This document shows positions 24,952 to 34,683 of a stretch of 64,000 nucleotides of DNA, piece by piece. The position numbers and the translations under genes are program-made. Source of the stretch: Bog-756 sp963778165 (GTDB lineage Bacteria; Actinomycetota; Acidimicrobiia; Acidimicrobiales; RAAP-2); the NCBI GenBank assembly GCA_963778165.1, contig CAVZTE010000005.1:1-64000 (forward strand), written 5' to 3'. The notes beneath the pieces were generated by a model that saw only the letters and a program-made list of their open reading frames with translations, ran no database searches and was not told the DNA's origin. How positions within the stretch are numbered: the stretch's first letter is position 1; each line of letters starts with the position of its first letter.

Positions 24952-25965
24952 TCAGCGTTCGGCGGCGGCCAGATCGACCCTCAAATCACCCTCCAGGCTA
25001 GTCACCGAGCGCACTTGTCCACGCCAAAGGCCCGCGATGGTGGCCACCCCCGGGCCGGCGAACAGCGGTCGGGCGTCGTCCCCCCCGAACAGCGCCGGGG
25101 CCAGGTACAGCACGTACCGGTCCACCAGGCCGGCCTGGTGGAACGAGTGGGCCACGCGCGGCCCCCCCTCCACCAGGAGCTGCACGATGCCGTCCCGCCC
25201 CAGCTGGTCCAGGACCGCTTCCAGCTCCCCACCCATCTCCCGGGCCGGCTGCACGGCGGCGTCGGCCGGGGCCCGGCCCAGGACCACCCGGGCCGGTTGG
25301 TCGTCGGGTCCCCGGAAGAACGGGTCCTCGGGCGGGAGCCGGACGGTCAGGGCCGGGTCGTCCACCCGGACGGTCCCCGCCCCGACCAGTACGGCGTCGG
25401 ACTGGGCCCGCAACCGGTGGGCGTCCAGGCGGGCGGCGGGACCGGTGATCCACCGGCTGGTGCCGTCGGGCGCCGCCGTGCGCCCGTCCAGTGATGCCGC
25501 CAGCTTGAGGACCACCCAGGGGCGGCCGGTCCGCCGGTGCGTGAGGTAGGCGGCCAGCTGCTCGCCGGCGGCCTCGGCCCCCACCCCGACCTCGACCTCG
25601 AGGCCGGCGGCCCGGAGGGCGGCGATCCCCCGGCCCTGGACCCGGGGATCGGGGTCCTCCAGGGCCACCACCACCCGCCGGATCCCGGCGGTGATGACGG
25701 CGTCGGTGCAGGGCGGGGTCCGCCCGTGGTGGGCACACGGCTCGAGGGTCACGTAGAGGGTGCCCGAGCGGGCCAGCTCCCCGGCTGCTCGCAGGGCGGA
25801 CACTTCGGCATGGTCCCCTCCGGGAGGAGCGGTGGACCCGGCGAACCAGGACTCTGGCCCGGCCGGGGTGGCGCCGTCGGGTGCGGGCACCACCACCGCT
25901 CCCACCCACGGGTTGGGCGATGTGTGGCCCCGCGCCGCTTCGGCCGCCTCGGCGGCGCGGGCCAT
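24952..25965 (-). CDS. ribD: Bifunctional riboflavin deaminase/reductase RibD
   Basis: RibD deaminates and then reduces the pyrimidine intermediate of riboflavin synthesis. Residues 1-140 are the zinc cytidine-deaminase-like domain, with GGDHAEVSAL and LEPCAHHGRTPPC as zinc ligands. Residues 145-337 are the reductase domain (VVLKLAASLDGRTAAPDG, LVEGGPRVAHSFHQAGLVD). The family motif before TSPNPWVGAVVV usually has about 8 more residues than the ATG at 25965 allows. The upstream frame (SDVEW) has only a CTG start, so initiation may be non-canonical. rpe ends 41 bases upstream. Confidence 0.95.
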   Translation of the reverse strand: MARAAEAAEAARGHTSPNPWVGAVVVPAPDGATPAGPESWFAGSTAPPGGDHAEVSALRAAGELARSGTLYVTLEPCAHHGRTPPCTDAVITAGIRRVVVALEDPDPRVQGRGIAALRAAGLEVEVGVGAEAAGEQLAAYLTHRRTGRPWVVLKLAASLDGRTAAPDGTSRWITGPAARLDAHRLRAQSDAVLVGAGTVRVDDPALTVRLPPEDPFFRGPDDQPARVVLGRAPADAAVQPAREMGGELEAVLDQLGRDGIVQLLVEGGPRVAHSFHQAGLVDRYVLYLAPALFGGDDARPLFAGPGVATIAGLWRGQVRSVTSLEGDLRVDLAAAER

Positions 25966-26006
25966 CCACTCGACATCGCTCCGGGCCCCGGGTTCGGTGG
26001 CTGGGC

Positions 26007-26675
26007 TCAGGACGGCGCCCCCGTCACGGCATGGCGGGCGGCGGCCAGGATGTCGCGGGCGGCGTCCAACGGGTGGGGCCGCCCGAAGACCGCCGATCCG
26101 GCCACGAAGACGTTGGCGCCCGAGCGGGCCGCCTCGACCACCGTGTGCTCATCGACCCCACCGTCGACTTCCACGTCGAGGGTCAGGCCGGCATCGAGGG
26201 CGGCCCGGCGGACCTGGTGGACCTTGGGCATGACATCGGCGATGAAGGACTGCCCGCCGAACCCCGGGAACACCGTCATGCACAGGATCATGTCCACCCG
26301 GTCCAAGTAGGGCTCGATGGCCTCGAAGGGGGTGTCGGGGTTGGCGGCCAGGCCCACCCGGAGGCCCAGGTCGCGCATCTGGGCGATCAGGGCTGCCGTC
26401 TCGCCCACCTCGACGTGGACGGTGCAGCCGTCGGAGCCGGCGTCGCGGAACGCTTCGAGGTACCTGGCCGGCTCGGTGATCATCAGGTGGGTGTCGAAGA
26501 ACAGATCGGTGTGCTCCCGGAGGGAGGTCACCACCGGCGGGCCGATGGTCAGGTTGGGGACGAAGTGGCCGTCCATCACGTCGACATGGAGCCACTCCGA
26601 GCCCGGGGCGACCGTCTCGATGGCTTCGGACAACGCCCCGAAGTCAGCCGAGAGGATCGAGGGGGCTACCCGCAA
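26007..26675 (-). CDS. rpe: Ribulose-phosphate 3-epimerase
   Basis: Rpe interconverts ribulose and xylulose 5-phosphates, supplying the ribulose phosphate that RibBA uses. The TIM-barrel motifs are visible: VAPSILSADFGAL, HVDVMDGHFVPNLTIGPP (metal ligands), VFPGFGGQSFI and VDGGVDEHT. The 222 residues are full length. The only start available is TTG at 26675, where MRVAPSILS fits the family N-terminus. The ribosome site is weak. In many actinobacteria rsmB separates fmt and rpe; here it is absent. Confidence 0.95.
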   Translation of the reverse strand: MRVAPSILSADFGALSEAIETVAPGSEWLHVDVMDGHFVPNLTIGPPVVTSLREHTDLFFDTHLMITEPARYLEAFRDAGSDGCTVHVEVGETAALIAQMRDLGLRVGLAANPDTPFEAIEPYLDRVDMILCMTVFPGFGGQSFIADVMPKVHQVRRAALDAGLTLDVEVDGGVDEHTVVEAARSGANVFVAGSAVFGRPHPLDAARDILAAARHAVTGAPS

Positions 26676-26790
26676 CTCGGGCGTGCTGGGCGGAACTGTC
26701 GAACTCGGTTTGATGCCACGACAACCTACGCGCTCACCGCCACCGGTATGGCCGAACCGTCATTGCCGGTGATCCTCCGGCCGGACCGCT

Positions 26791-26859
26791 CCCTTCCCCA
26801 GTCCTTCCCCGCTCACTTCCCCAGTCACTTCCCCACTCACTTCCCCACTCACTCCCCCA
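26791..26859. repeat. 12-bp tandem repeats between fmt and rpe
   Basis: Units of the type CACTTCCCCACT (with CCTTCCCCAGT variants upstream) repeat about five times. The array begins in the 173-base fmt-rpe spacer and runs into the last codons of fmt, encoding GEV/GEG-like residues. Confidence 0.75.
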
Positions 26860-27787
26860 GGCGCTCGTCGGGGCCGGGACGGATGCCACGGAGCCACTCC
26901 TCGGCCGCCATCGGGCGCTTCCCCTCGGCCTGGACCGTCACCAAGCGGACCCGGGTGCCCCGGCCGCAGACCACGTCCTGTCCATCGAGCCGACCCGGCC
27001 CAGTGGAAGCGTTGGTAGGACCGGCCGCGTCCGGGGCGCCGCCTGGACCAGCTGGAGCGGGGTGCCCGGCACCGGGCTGCACCCCGGTGGCCTGTAGGAC
27101 ATGCAGGCGTCGTCCCCGGAAGGTGGTCCAGGCCCGGCCCAACCGGATCACCCTTCGTACCTGGACCGCGGGCTGCTCCCAGCGGATCTCGAGCTCGGCG
27201 GGAAGGACCTTCTCGGCGTAGGACGGCTCCCCTTTCTGGTCCTGGGGGATGGGCAGCCCCCGCAGGCCTCCGGCCAGGTACTCGACCAGCAGTTGGCATC
27301 CCAGGACCACCAGCCGTGAGCGCAGCTCGTCGGCCGTCTCCTCCTCGTCGATCTCAGTGTCGGCCTCGGCGTAGATGGGACCGGTGTCCAGACCGGCCTC
27401 CACGGCCATGAGGCAGACCCCGGTCTCCGAGTCCCCCTCCAGGATGGCCCGCTCCACCGGTGCCGCCCCTCGCCACCGGGGCAGCATCGAGAAGTGGAGA
27501 TTGACCATGGGGAGCCGCTCGAGCACCGCCACCGGAATGATCCGCCCATAGGCCACCACCACCCCGAGCTCCGCTCCCGCCTCCACCGCCGGGTCGAGGG
27601 AGTCGACCACCTCGAGTCCCAGTTCGAGGGCGGCCGCCTTCACCGGACTGGGAGTAAGCCCGCTTCCCCGGCCACGCCGCCGATCGGGTCGGGACACCAC
27701 CAACGCCACGTCGTGTCCCGCATCCACCAGGGTTCGCAGCGGGAGCACCGCCGCCTCGGGAGTCCCCAGAAATACCAGCCGGGCCAT
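26849..27787 (-). CDS. fmt: Methionyl-tRNA formyltransferase
   Basis: Fmt formylates initiator Met-tRNA using 10-formyltetrahydrofolate. Residues 1-190 form the catalytic Rossmann-like domain. It contains VFLGTPEAAV, VVAYGRIIP and NLHFSMLPRWRGAAPVERAI, with the Asn-His pair, and later LDTGPIY. QKGEPSYAEKVLP leads into the C-terminal tRNA-binding barrel, which holds a Pro/Ala/Gly-rich insert. The ATG at 27787 has no ribosome site; TAGCGT lies 8 bases upstream and may make it nearly leaderless. Confidence 0.95.
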   Translation of the reverse strand: MARLVFLGTPEAAVLPLRTLVDAGHDVALVVSRPDRRRGRGSGLTPSPVKAAALELGLEVVDSLDPAVEAGAELGVVVAYGRIIPVAVLERLPMVNLHFSMLPRWRGAAPVERAILEGDSETGVCLMAVEAGLDTGPIYAEADTEIDEEETADELRSRLVVLGCQLLVEYLAGGLRGLPIPQDQKGEPSYAEKVLPAELEIRWEQPAVQVRRVIRLGRAWTTFRGRRLHVLQATGVQPGAGHPAPAGPGGAPDAAGPTNASTGPGRLDGQDVVCGRGTRVRLVTVQAEGKRPMAAEEWLRGIRPGPDERLGE

Positions 27788-27843
27788 GGGCAGTGACGCT
27801 ACCGGTCCCAGCCTGCAGGGTCGGACTTGAAGCGGCCGGTCAG

Positions 27844-27935
27844 AGCCGACCGGCTGTCAGACCCGAGCCGGCCGTCAGACCCGAGCCGGCTGACAGACTC
27901 GAGCCGGCTGTCAGACTCGAGCCGGCTGTCAGACC
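27844..27935. repeat. 17-bp tandem repeats downstream of def
   Basis: CGAGCCGGCTGTCAGAC-type units repeat about five times with one or two changes each. The last copy contains the def stop codon (27931-27929), so the array looks like tandem duplication of the gene's 3' end. It fills most of the 141-base gap to fmt. Confidence 0.85.
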
Positions 27936-28474
27936 TGGCGCTCGCTGCCGGCCGAGACCAGCTTGGCCTCCATCGCCGCGGTATCCAGGCCCATGGAGCG
28001 GTCGCGCAGCACCCGGAGGGCCAACTTGCGGGCGTCATCATCCAGCCGCTCGACCATCAACACCCCGTCCAGATGGTCGACCTCGTGGAGGAACACCCGG
28101 CCGAGGAAATCGTCGGCCTCGATGGACACCTCTTCACCATCCAGGTCGTAGCCCTTGATGTGCACCTCGTTGGGCCGGACGATCCCCAGTCGCAGCCCGG
28201 GGATGGAGAGGCATCCCTCATCGTGGTACCACTCGCCTCCGGTCTCCACGATGACCGGATTGACGATGACCTCGGGTCCGTCACCCACGTCATAGACGAA
28301 CAGGCGCTTGCCGATCCCCACCTGGGTGGCGGCCAGCCCGGCCCCCTCCGAGTCGTACATGGTCTCCACCATGTCGTCGACCAACTTGACCAGCGAGCCG
28401 TCGACCCCGTCGACCGGCTGGGCCACCTGCTTGAGTGCCGGGTCCCCGAAGACCCGCACGGAATACGCGGACAT
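27929..28474 (-). CDS. def: Peptide deformylase
   Basis: Def removes the N-formyl group that Fmt's product leaves on new proteins. All three motifs are present: GAGLAATQVG (motif 1), EGCLSIPGL (motif 2, metal Cys) and HEVDHLDG (motif 3, metal His pair and Glu). The 181 residues are family length. The ATG at 28474 is preceded by TACACT with 7 bases between, so the mRNA is probably leaderless. It lies next to fmt, its functional partner. Confidence 0.97.
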   Translation of the reverse strand: MSAYSVRVFGDPALKQVAQPVDGVDGSLVKLVDDMVETMYDSEGAGLAATQVGIGKRLFVYDVGDGPEVIVNPVIVETGGEWYHDEGCLSIPGLRLGIVRPNEVHIKGYDLDGEEVSIEADDFLGRVFLHEVDHLDGVLMVERLDDDARKLALRVLRDRSMGLDTAAMEAKLVSAGSERQV

Positions 28475-28481
28475 GCCCGAC

Positions 28482-28487
28482 AGTGTA
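28482..28487 (-). promoter_or_regulatory. Leaderless promoter -10 (TACACT) of def
   Basis: Minus-strand TACACT is separated by 7 bases from the def ATG. It lies in the 51-base gap after priA, so def can be transcribed apart from priA. Confidence 0.6.
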
Positions 28488-28525
28488 CGGGCCGTACCCG
28501 AGGCGCTGTCGACGGTCCCCGGGGG

Positions 28526-30324
28526 TCAGGTGTCGGTGGGATCGACCTCCACCCGGAGGCGACCGGGCGGGCGCGGCACCGCGGCCAGCGCGTCACACAG
28601 GACCACGTGGTCGGGAGCCCGGGCCAACCAGCGGTCGGTGTCCATCGAGGACACCTCCACGGTGCCGACGGCGCCCAGCCCTTCGGCATAGGCCGCGCTC
28701 CCGGCGCCCCGGAGCAGGGCCAGGGCCCCGAAGGGAGGCAGCCCCAGTTCCTCCCGCAGCCGGGCTTCGGGCTGAGCCAACAGGCCCGGGTCGGCCCGGC
28801 CGGCCGCCAGCAGTGCCTCGTGCCCGGGGATCCGGGTCTGGACCAGTACCCGGCCACCGCCGTCGCGCCCCCGACCAGCCGGGACGCCCGGGCCAGGAGG
28901 GCCAGTGTCTCCTCACCGGCGGCGAATCTCGGGGCCAGCAGGTGTTGGTCGATGTCGAGGAACGCCACCGTGCCGGCCTGGCTGACCCGGTGCAAGGCGG
29001 CCTCGGTGCCGACCACCAGCCGGGCGTCGGCGCCGTGGCCGGGCTCGCTGGTGGCGGTGATCTCGTTGGCCTCCACCCCGGCCAGGGCCGAGAGCTCCTC
29101 CACGGCCCGGGAGACCCCGATGCGGAGTGCCTTCAACCGGGTGGAGTCGCACTCGGCGCAGACCGCCGGTCGGCTCTCGCCACACCGGCGACAGTGCAGA
29201 CCGCCGGCCGCCTCGTCCTGGACCACCGGTCCGCCGCAACGGGTGCAACGGGCCAGAGCGCCGCAGTGGGCACAAGCCAGCAGCCGGATGCGACCGGTCC
29301 GGTTGAGGATGCACACCACCCGTCCGTCGGGTCGTTCCAGTCCCGATCGGACCGCACGGACCAGGCGCTCGGAGAACAGTCCGGTGCGGGGGTCATCACC
29401 GGTGCGGTCGATCACCTCGACGACCGGCCACCCCCGACGTTCCACCGCCCGGGCCGTGGTGACCAACCGGCGTCCGTGAGCCAGCGCCACCGGCGGGCAC
29501 GGCGAGATCAGGACCACCGGCCCTCCATCCCGACGGCCCCGCTCCACCACCACGTCAACCGCCGACCAGGTGGGAGCGCGCTCCTCCCGGTAGGCCTCGT
29601 CGTGGGCGTCGAGCACCACCGCCGCCCGCAGCCGGCTCAACGGGGCCCACGCCGCCACCCGGGTGCCCACCACCACCCGGCTTCCGGAGGCGGCCTCCTC
29701 CCACTGATCGGGAAGGAGGGCCACGGGTAGGCCGGCGACAGCCAGACGGGTGGCCACCTGACCGGCGCGCCCGTGGGACGGGGCCAGCACCAGGACCGAG
29801 GCCGGTCCCATCCGGTGGATGAGCTCGAAGACCACCAGCGTGGCGTCCAGAGCCGGGGCCAGCCGCACCACGGAACAGTCGGCCGTTGCGGCCAAGGCAT
29901 CGTCGACGATGGCCACCGAGCCCCCGCCGGGTGAGGGCGGGCGCGGGCCGTCTGATGCCCGGCCGCCGGCGTCGGGACGGAAGCGGGCTGGGCCCATCCG
30001 GACCACCCGGTTCGGTGACGCCGTGCCGAGGAACGACGACACCGGGCCGGCCCACCGCCATGCTGCCCACTGGGCCAGCGCCACCACCGCCGGGGGTGGG
30101 CCGGCACCGCTGGAGGCCGCGATGGGCTTGGGCGAGACCCCGGGCGTGGGGCCGACGTCGTCCTCCACCACCCAGCCACCGACCCGCCGGCCATGGAGTT
30201 CGACCCGCACCCGGGCACCCACGCCGATCTGCGCCGCCAGCCGCTCGGGAACCGAGTAGTCGAACTGTCGGTGGATGGCCGGGACGTCGGGCACCACCCG
30301 TACGATCCGATCCCTGGCACCCAC
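28526..30324 (-). pseudogene. priA: PriA primosomal protein N', interrupted by a one-base deletion
   Basis: PriA helps restart stalled replication forks. The N-terminal part (VRVVPDVPAIHRQFDYSVPE), the zinc cysteines (CAHCGALARCTRCGG, CRRCGESRPAVCAEC) and a helicase-like C-terminus are recognisable. As in other actinobacteria the Walker A motif is missing, so it is a probable non-helicase PriA. The frame breaks at a run of five G on the minus strand (28872-28868). Adding one G restores LVGGRDGGGRVLVQTRIPGH and a single frame of exactly 600 codons ending at 28526. The start is GTG 30324. A sequencing or assembly error is more likely than a dead gene, since the rest is intact. Confidence 0.85.
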
Positions 30325-30416
30325 CGACGCCGATGCCCCTGGCGCCGGGCCCTCTTGCTCCGCGGCTCCCGGCGCCGCGCCTTCCGACGCCGCGATCCCT
30401 GACGCCGCCGTGTCGC

Positions 30417-31613
<1,197 letters not shown>

Positions 31614-31716
31614 GGGTGGTTCCAATCTGATAGGGGGCATTCGCCCGGGAGGGGCCGAGACCACAGCAGGACCAGGTCGCAGGGGCGCCCCGGTCCCGCC
31701 GTCGCAGACGCCCGAG

Positions 31717-33018
31717 TCATGGTGCCGACAACAGCACGCCCACCCTATCCAAGATGGCCTCGGCCACGGCAGTCTTGGTGCGCAGAGAGAGGGTCTCGGC
31801 CGACCCGTCGGCACCGAAGATGGTGACCTCGTTGGTGTCGTGGTCGAACCCGGCGCCGGGCGCCGACACGTCGTTGGCCACCATCAGGTCGGCCCCCTTG
31901 GCCACCAGCTTCGATCGGGCCCGCTCGCCCACGTGGTCGGTTTCGGCCGCGAATCCCACCAGCACCTGACCGGGGCGGTGCCGTCGCCCCAGCTCAGCGA
32001 GGATGTCGGCGGTGGGCTCGAGGATCAGGTCCGGGATGCCGTCGGCCTTGTGCAGCTTGGTGTCGGTGACCACTTTGGGCCGGAAGTCGGCCACCGCCGC
32101 CGCCATGATGACCACGTCGGCCTGCTCGGCGCGGGCCAGCACCGACGCCTCCATCTCCGCCGCCGTCTCCACCCGTTCGACGGTCACCCCCGGTGGTACC
32201 GGCCGGCTGCTGGTGGTGACCAGCACCACGTCAGCGCCGCGCCGGGCCGCGGCGTCGGCCAGGGCATGGCCCTGCTTCCCCGAGGAGCGATTGGTGATGA
32301 AGCGCACCGGGTCGATGGGCTCCCGGGTGCCACCGGCCGAGACCACGATGCGCAGCCCGGCCAGGTCGGTCGAGGTCGGTACGCCACCACGCCCAGCCTG
32401 CGCCCCGGTCCCCCCGGGCGCCGAGTTCCCCCCGGGAACCCCAGTCCGCCCCAGGGCCTCCAGCGCTTCGAGGACCCGCGCCACGATCACCGACGGCTCG
32501 GCCATCCGGCCGGTACCGACGTCACCTCCCGCCAGTCGACCGTCCTCGGGGTCCACCACGCCCACACCACGCGACCGCAGGACGGAGAGGTTGTGTTGCA
32601 CCGCCGGGTGCTCCCACATCTCGGTGTGCATGGCCGGGCACACCAGCACCGGGGCCACCGTGGCCAACAAGGTGGCCGTCAACAGGTCATCGGCCATGCC
32701 GGCGGTGTAGCGGGCCAGCAGGTCGGCGGTAGCCGGTGCCACCACGATGAGATCGGCGTGTTGACCGAGGCGGGTGTGGGGAATGGGCGACAGCTCATCC
32801 CACAGGGTGATCTGGGCGGGCTCGGAACCGAGGGCGTCGAAGGTCGCCTTGCCCACGAACCGGGTGGCCCGCTCGGTCAGGACCGGCGCCACGTGGACTC
32901 CCGCGTCGACGAGGCGCCGACAGACTTCGACGGCCTTGTAGGCGGCGATCCCGGCCGACACGCCGAGCACCACGAACGGCTTGTCGCCGGGGCCTTCCGA
33001 CGTCACGACCACGTCCAT
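31717..33018 (-). CDS. coaBC: Bifunctional phosphopantothenoylcysteine decarboxylase/synthetase
   Basis: CoaBC adds cysteine to phosphopantothenate and decarboxylates the product in CoA synthesis. Residues 10-190 form the flavin-dependent decarboxylase: VSAGIAAYKAVEV, VVAPATADLLARYTAGMADD and PAMHTEMWEHPAV with the catalytic His. After a Gly/Pro linker, residues about 225-433 form the CTP-dependent synthetase: VSAGGTREPIDPVRFITNRS, SSGKQGHALA and MAAAVADFRP. ATG 33018 has an AAGGGGG ribosome site. It lies 29 bases after rpoZ. Confidence 0.97.
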   Translation of the reverse strand: MDVVVTSEGPGDKPFVVLGVSAGIAAYKAVEVCRRLVDAGVHVAPVLTERATRFVGKATFDALGSEPAQITLWDELSPIPHTRLGQHADLIVVAPATADLLARYTAGMADDLLTATLLATVAPVLVCPAMHTEMWEHPAVQHNLSVLRSRGVGVVDPEDGRLAGGDVGTGRMAEPSVIVARVLEALEALGRTGVPGGNSAPGGTGAQAGRGGVPTSTDLAGLRIVVSAGGTREPIDPVRFITNRSSGKQGHALADAAARRGADVVLVTTSSRPVPPGVTVERVETAAEMEASVLARAEQADVVIMAAAVADFRPKVVTDTKLHKADGIPDLILEPTADILAELGRRHRPGQVLVGFAAETDHVGERARSKLVAKGADLMVANDVSAPGAGFDHDTNEVTIFGADGSAETLSLRTKTAVAEAILDRVGVLLSAP

Positions 33019-33047
33019 CGCCCCCTTACCCGGCCGGATTCGGCCAG

Positions 33048-33422
33048 CTAGTCGGCGGTCCCGTCCGGAACCGGCTCGGTGACCTCTGCGACCTCCGCGA
33101 CCTCCACGACATCGCCGGCTCCCTCTCCCTCCAAGAGCGCCAGAGCGGCCGCCTCGGCCAGGGCCACCTCTTCGGGGTCGGGACGGGTATAGGTGGCCTT
33201 GCCGGCGGCCACCTCTTCGAAGGCGATCGACAAGGGCTTGCCGGAGACCGAGGCCACCTGGGGCGGCACCACGACTCCGAGTCCCTCACCGAGGGAGTTG
33301 TAGTAGCTGTTGACCTGCCGGGCCCGACGCGAGGCCAGCGCCACCAGGGTGAACTTGGAGTCGACTTTGTCGAGCAGTTCCTCGATGGGCGGGTCCATGA
33401 GTGTGATCTGAGTCTGAGCCAT
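33048..33422 (-). CDS. rpoZ: RNA polymerase omega subunit
   Basis: Omega supports folding of the beta' subunit. The core MDPPIEELLDKVDSKFTLVA, then ASRRARQVNSYYNSL, matches actinobacterial omega. GKPLSIAFEEVAAGKATYTR follows, then an acidic Val/Glu-rich tail of about 40 residues. The ATG at 33422 has AAGGA 6 bases upstream and shares a base with the gmk stop (TGATG). A GTG lies directly before it. The order mihF-gmk-rpoZ-coaBC-metK-priA is the usual actinobacterial one. Confidence 0.95.
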   Translation of the reverse strand: MAQTQITLMDPPIEELLDKVDSKFTLVALASRRARQVNSYYNSLGEGLGVVVPPQVASVSGKPLSIAFEEVAAGKATYTRPDPEEVALAEAAALALLEGEGAGDVVEVAEVAEVTEPVPDGTAD

Positions 33423-34048
33423 CACGATCCTTCGGCTTGGTCGTCGGGTGCGGTGCCAGGGGTGGGGAACGGCGATTTGTCGGCACCGCCGGCAGATCCA
33501 CCACCGGCTGCACCGCTCTGGGCGGCCAACCGGTAGCTGTCCACTATACCGGCCACCTCGGCCGTGGCCTGCGCAATGTCGTGATTGACCACCACGGCAT
33601 TGGCGATGGCCAGCCCTTTTCGCTCCTCATCGGCGCCCGCCTCGAGCCGCTGACGGATGTGTTCCTCGTCGTCCCCCCGGGCCCGTAACCGGGCTTCCTG
33701 GGCCACCGGGGACGGGGCCTTCAACAGGATCAGGGCGGCGTCCGGGCGCAGGCGGTGGACGGTCAAGGCCCCCTGGAGGTCGATCTCGAGCAGCACATCA
33801 CGGCCGCCGTCCGGTTCGATCAGCGGTGTGCCGTACAGGTTGCCGAGGAACTCGGCCGACTCGAAGAATCCCCCGGCCCGTTGGTGGGCTTCGAAGGTGG
33901 GACGGTCGACGAACACATAGGCATCGTCGGGTTCGCCCGGCCGCTGGGCCCGCGTGGTCCACGATCGGCTCAGCCGGAGGTTGGGGTCCTGGCTGACCAG
34001 GCGCTCGGCAATGGTTCCCTTGCCGACCCCACCGGCACCGAACAACAC
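33422..34048 (-). CDS. gmk: Guanylate kinase
   Basis: Gmk phosphorylates GMP to GDP. The P-loop reads GAGGVGKGT where most have GPSGVGKGT. SRSWTTRAQRPGEPDDAYVF is the GMP-binding region, and DVLLEIDLQGALTVHR is also typical. No good start exists: the GTG at 34048 begins only two residues before the P-loop glycine, and upstream the frame (LNDITPGRAPAHGAPLTF) has only CTG codons after the mihF stop. The C-terminus has a Gly/Ala/Asp-rich tail. The true N-terminus may use CTG at 34093 or 34057. Confidence 0.93.
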   Translation of the reverse strand: MLFGAGGVGKGTIAERLVSQDPNLRLSRSWTTRAQRPGEPDDAYVFVDRPTFEAHQRAGGFFESAEFLGNLYGTPLIEPDGGRDVLLEIDLQGALTVHRLRPDAALILLKAPSPVAQEARLRARGDDEEHIRQRLEAGADEERKGLAIANAVVVNHDIAQATAEVAGIVDSYRLAAQSGAAGGGSAGGADKSPFPTPGTAPDDQAEGS

Positions 34049-34098
34049 GAATGTCAGTGGTGCCCCATGGGCCGGGGCCCGCCCCGGCGTGATGTCGT

Positions 34099-34416
34099 TC
34101 AGCGAGCGGTCTCGCGGAGCAGGGCTTCGCGCTGGTTGCTGCCCAGGCCCTGCAGCCGGCGACTCTCGCTGATGCCCACGGTGTCCATCAACCGACGGGC
34201 CTTTACCTTGCCGAGGCCTGGAAGGGACTCCAGGACCGACAGCACTTTCATCTTCCCCACGGTCTCGTTGGCGTCGGCCGTCGTGAGGAGCTCGGACAGG
34301 GTGATGGAACCCAGCTTGAGCTTCTCTTTGACCTCGGCCCGCTCTCGGCGGACCTTGGCTGCCTTGGCCAAAGCGGCCTGGCGCTGTTCGGGCGTGAGTG
34401 CGGGCGGTTGCGGCAT
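34099..34416 (-). CDS. mihF: Actinobacterial integration host factor (mIHF)
   Basis: mIHF is a nucleoid protein needed for phage L5 integration and chromosome architecture in mycobacteria. The protein of 105 residues shows the family pattern: LTPEQRQAALAKAAKVRRER at the N-terminus, then an H2TH-like segment LESLPGLGKVKARRLMDTVG, typical of DNA-binding helix-hairpin-helix folds. It lies upstream of gmk as in other actinobacteria. The ATG at 34416 is preceded by TATCGT and 7 bases, so it is probably leaderless. Confidence 0.95.
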   Translation of the reverse strand: MPQPPALTPEQRQAALAKAAKVRRERAEVKEKLKLGSITLSELLTTADANETVGKMKVLSVLESLPGLGKVKARRLMDTVGISESRRLQGLGSNQREALLRETAR

Positions 34417-34423
34417 GGTCGAG

Positions 34424-34429
34424 ACGATA
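34424..34429 (-). promoter_or_regulatory. Leaderless promoter -10 (TATCGT) of mihF
   Basis: Minus-strand TATCGT stands 7 bases before the mihF ATG. It would also drive gmk and rpoZ, which follow closely. The 254 bases between this element and pxpA are very GC-rich and hold no gene that I can support. Confidence 0.6.
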
Positions 34430-34683
34430 GCGCCTCTGCGGGCCCAGGTCATCCACGGTTTGGGGGTGGGGCTCCCGGGCCTCCCGGCCGGCCCTCACCG
34501 GGGGTTCCGGCCCGGGTCCCCGGCCGGGCACGGGCGGGTCCCGAGTCGGCCATGGGGCGGCCCGGGCGAGGGCGGGCTCGGCCCCGGGGCACGGGCGGGG
34601 CTCCGCCCCATGCGAGGGCCCGGCTCGGATGACCTGGACACCACGCCGGTGACCGGGACCCGGGGATGCTCAATACTGGCGTG

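Noticed and set aside
27844..27935. CRISPR array
   Set aside because: The repeats are 17 bp with no unique spacers of constant length and no cas genes; they are simple tandem repeats.
28868..28872. Programmed frameshift in priA
   Set aside because: There is no slippery heptamer with a following pseudoknot, and PriA is not known to use frameshifting. A missing base in a G-run explains it better.
31614..31716. SAM riboswitch before metK
   Set aside because: The 103-base leader shows none of the conserved SAM-I or SAM-IV core sequences that I could recognise.
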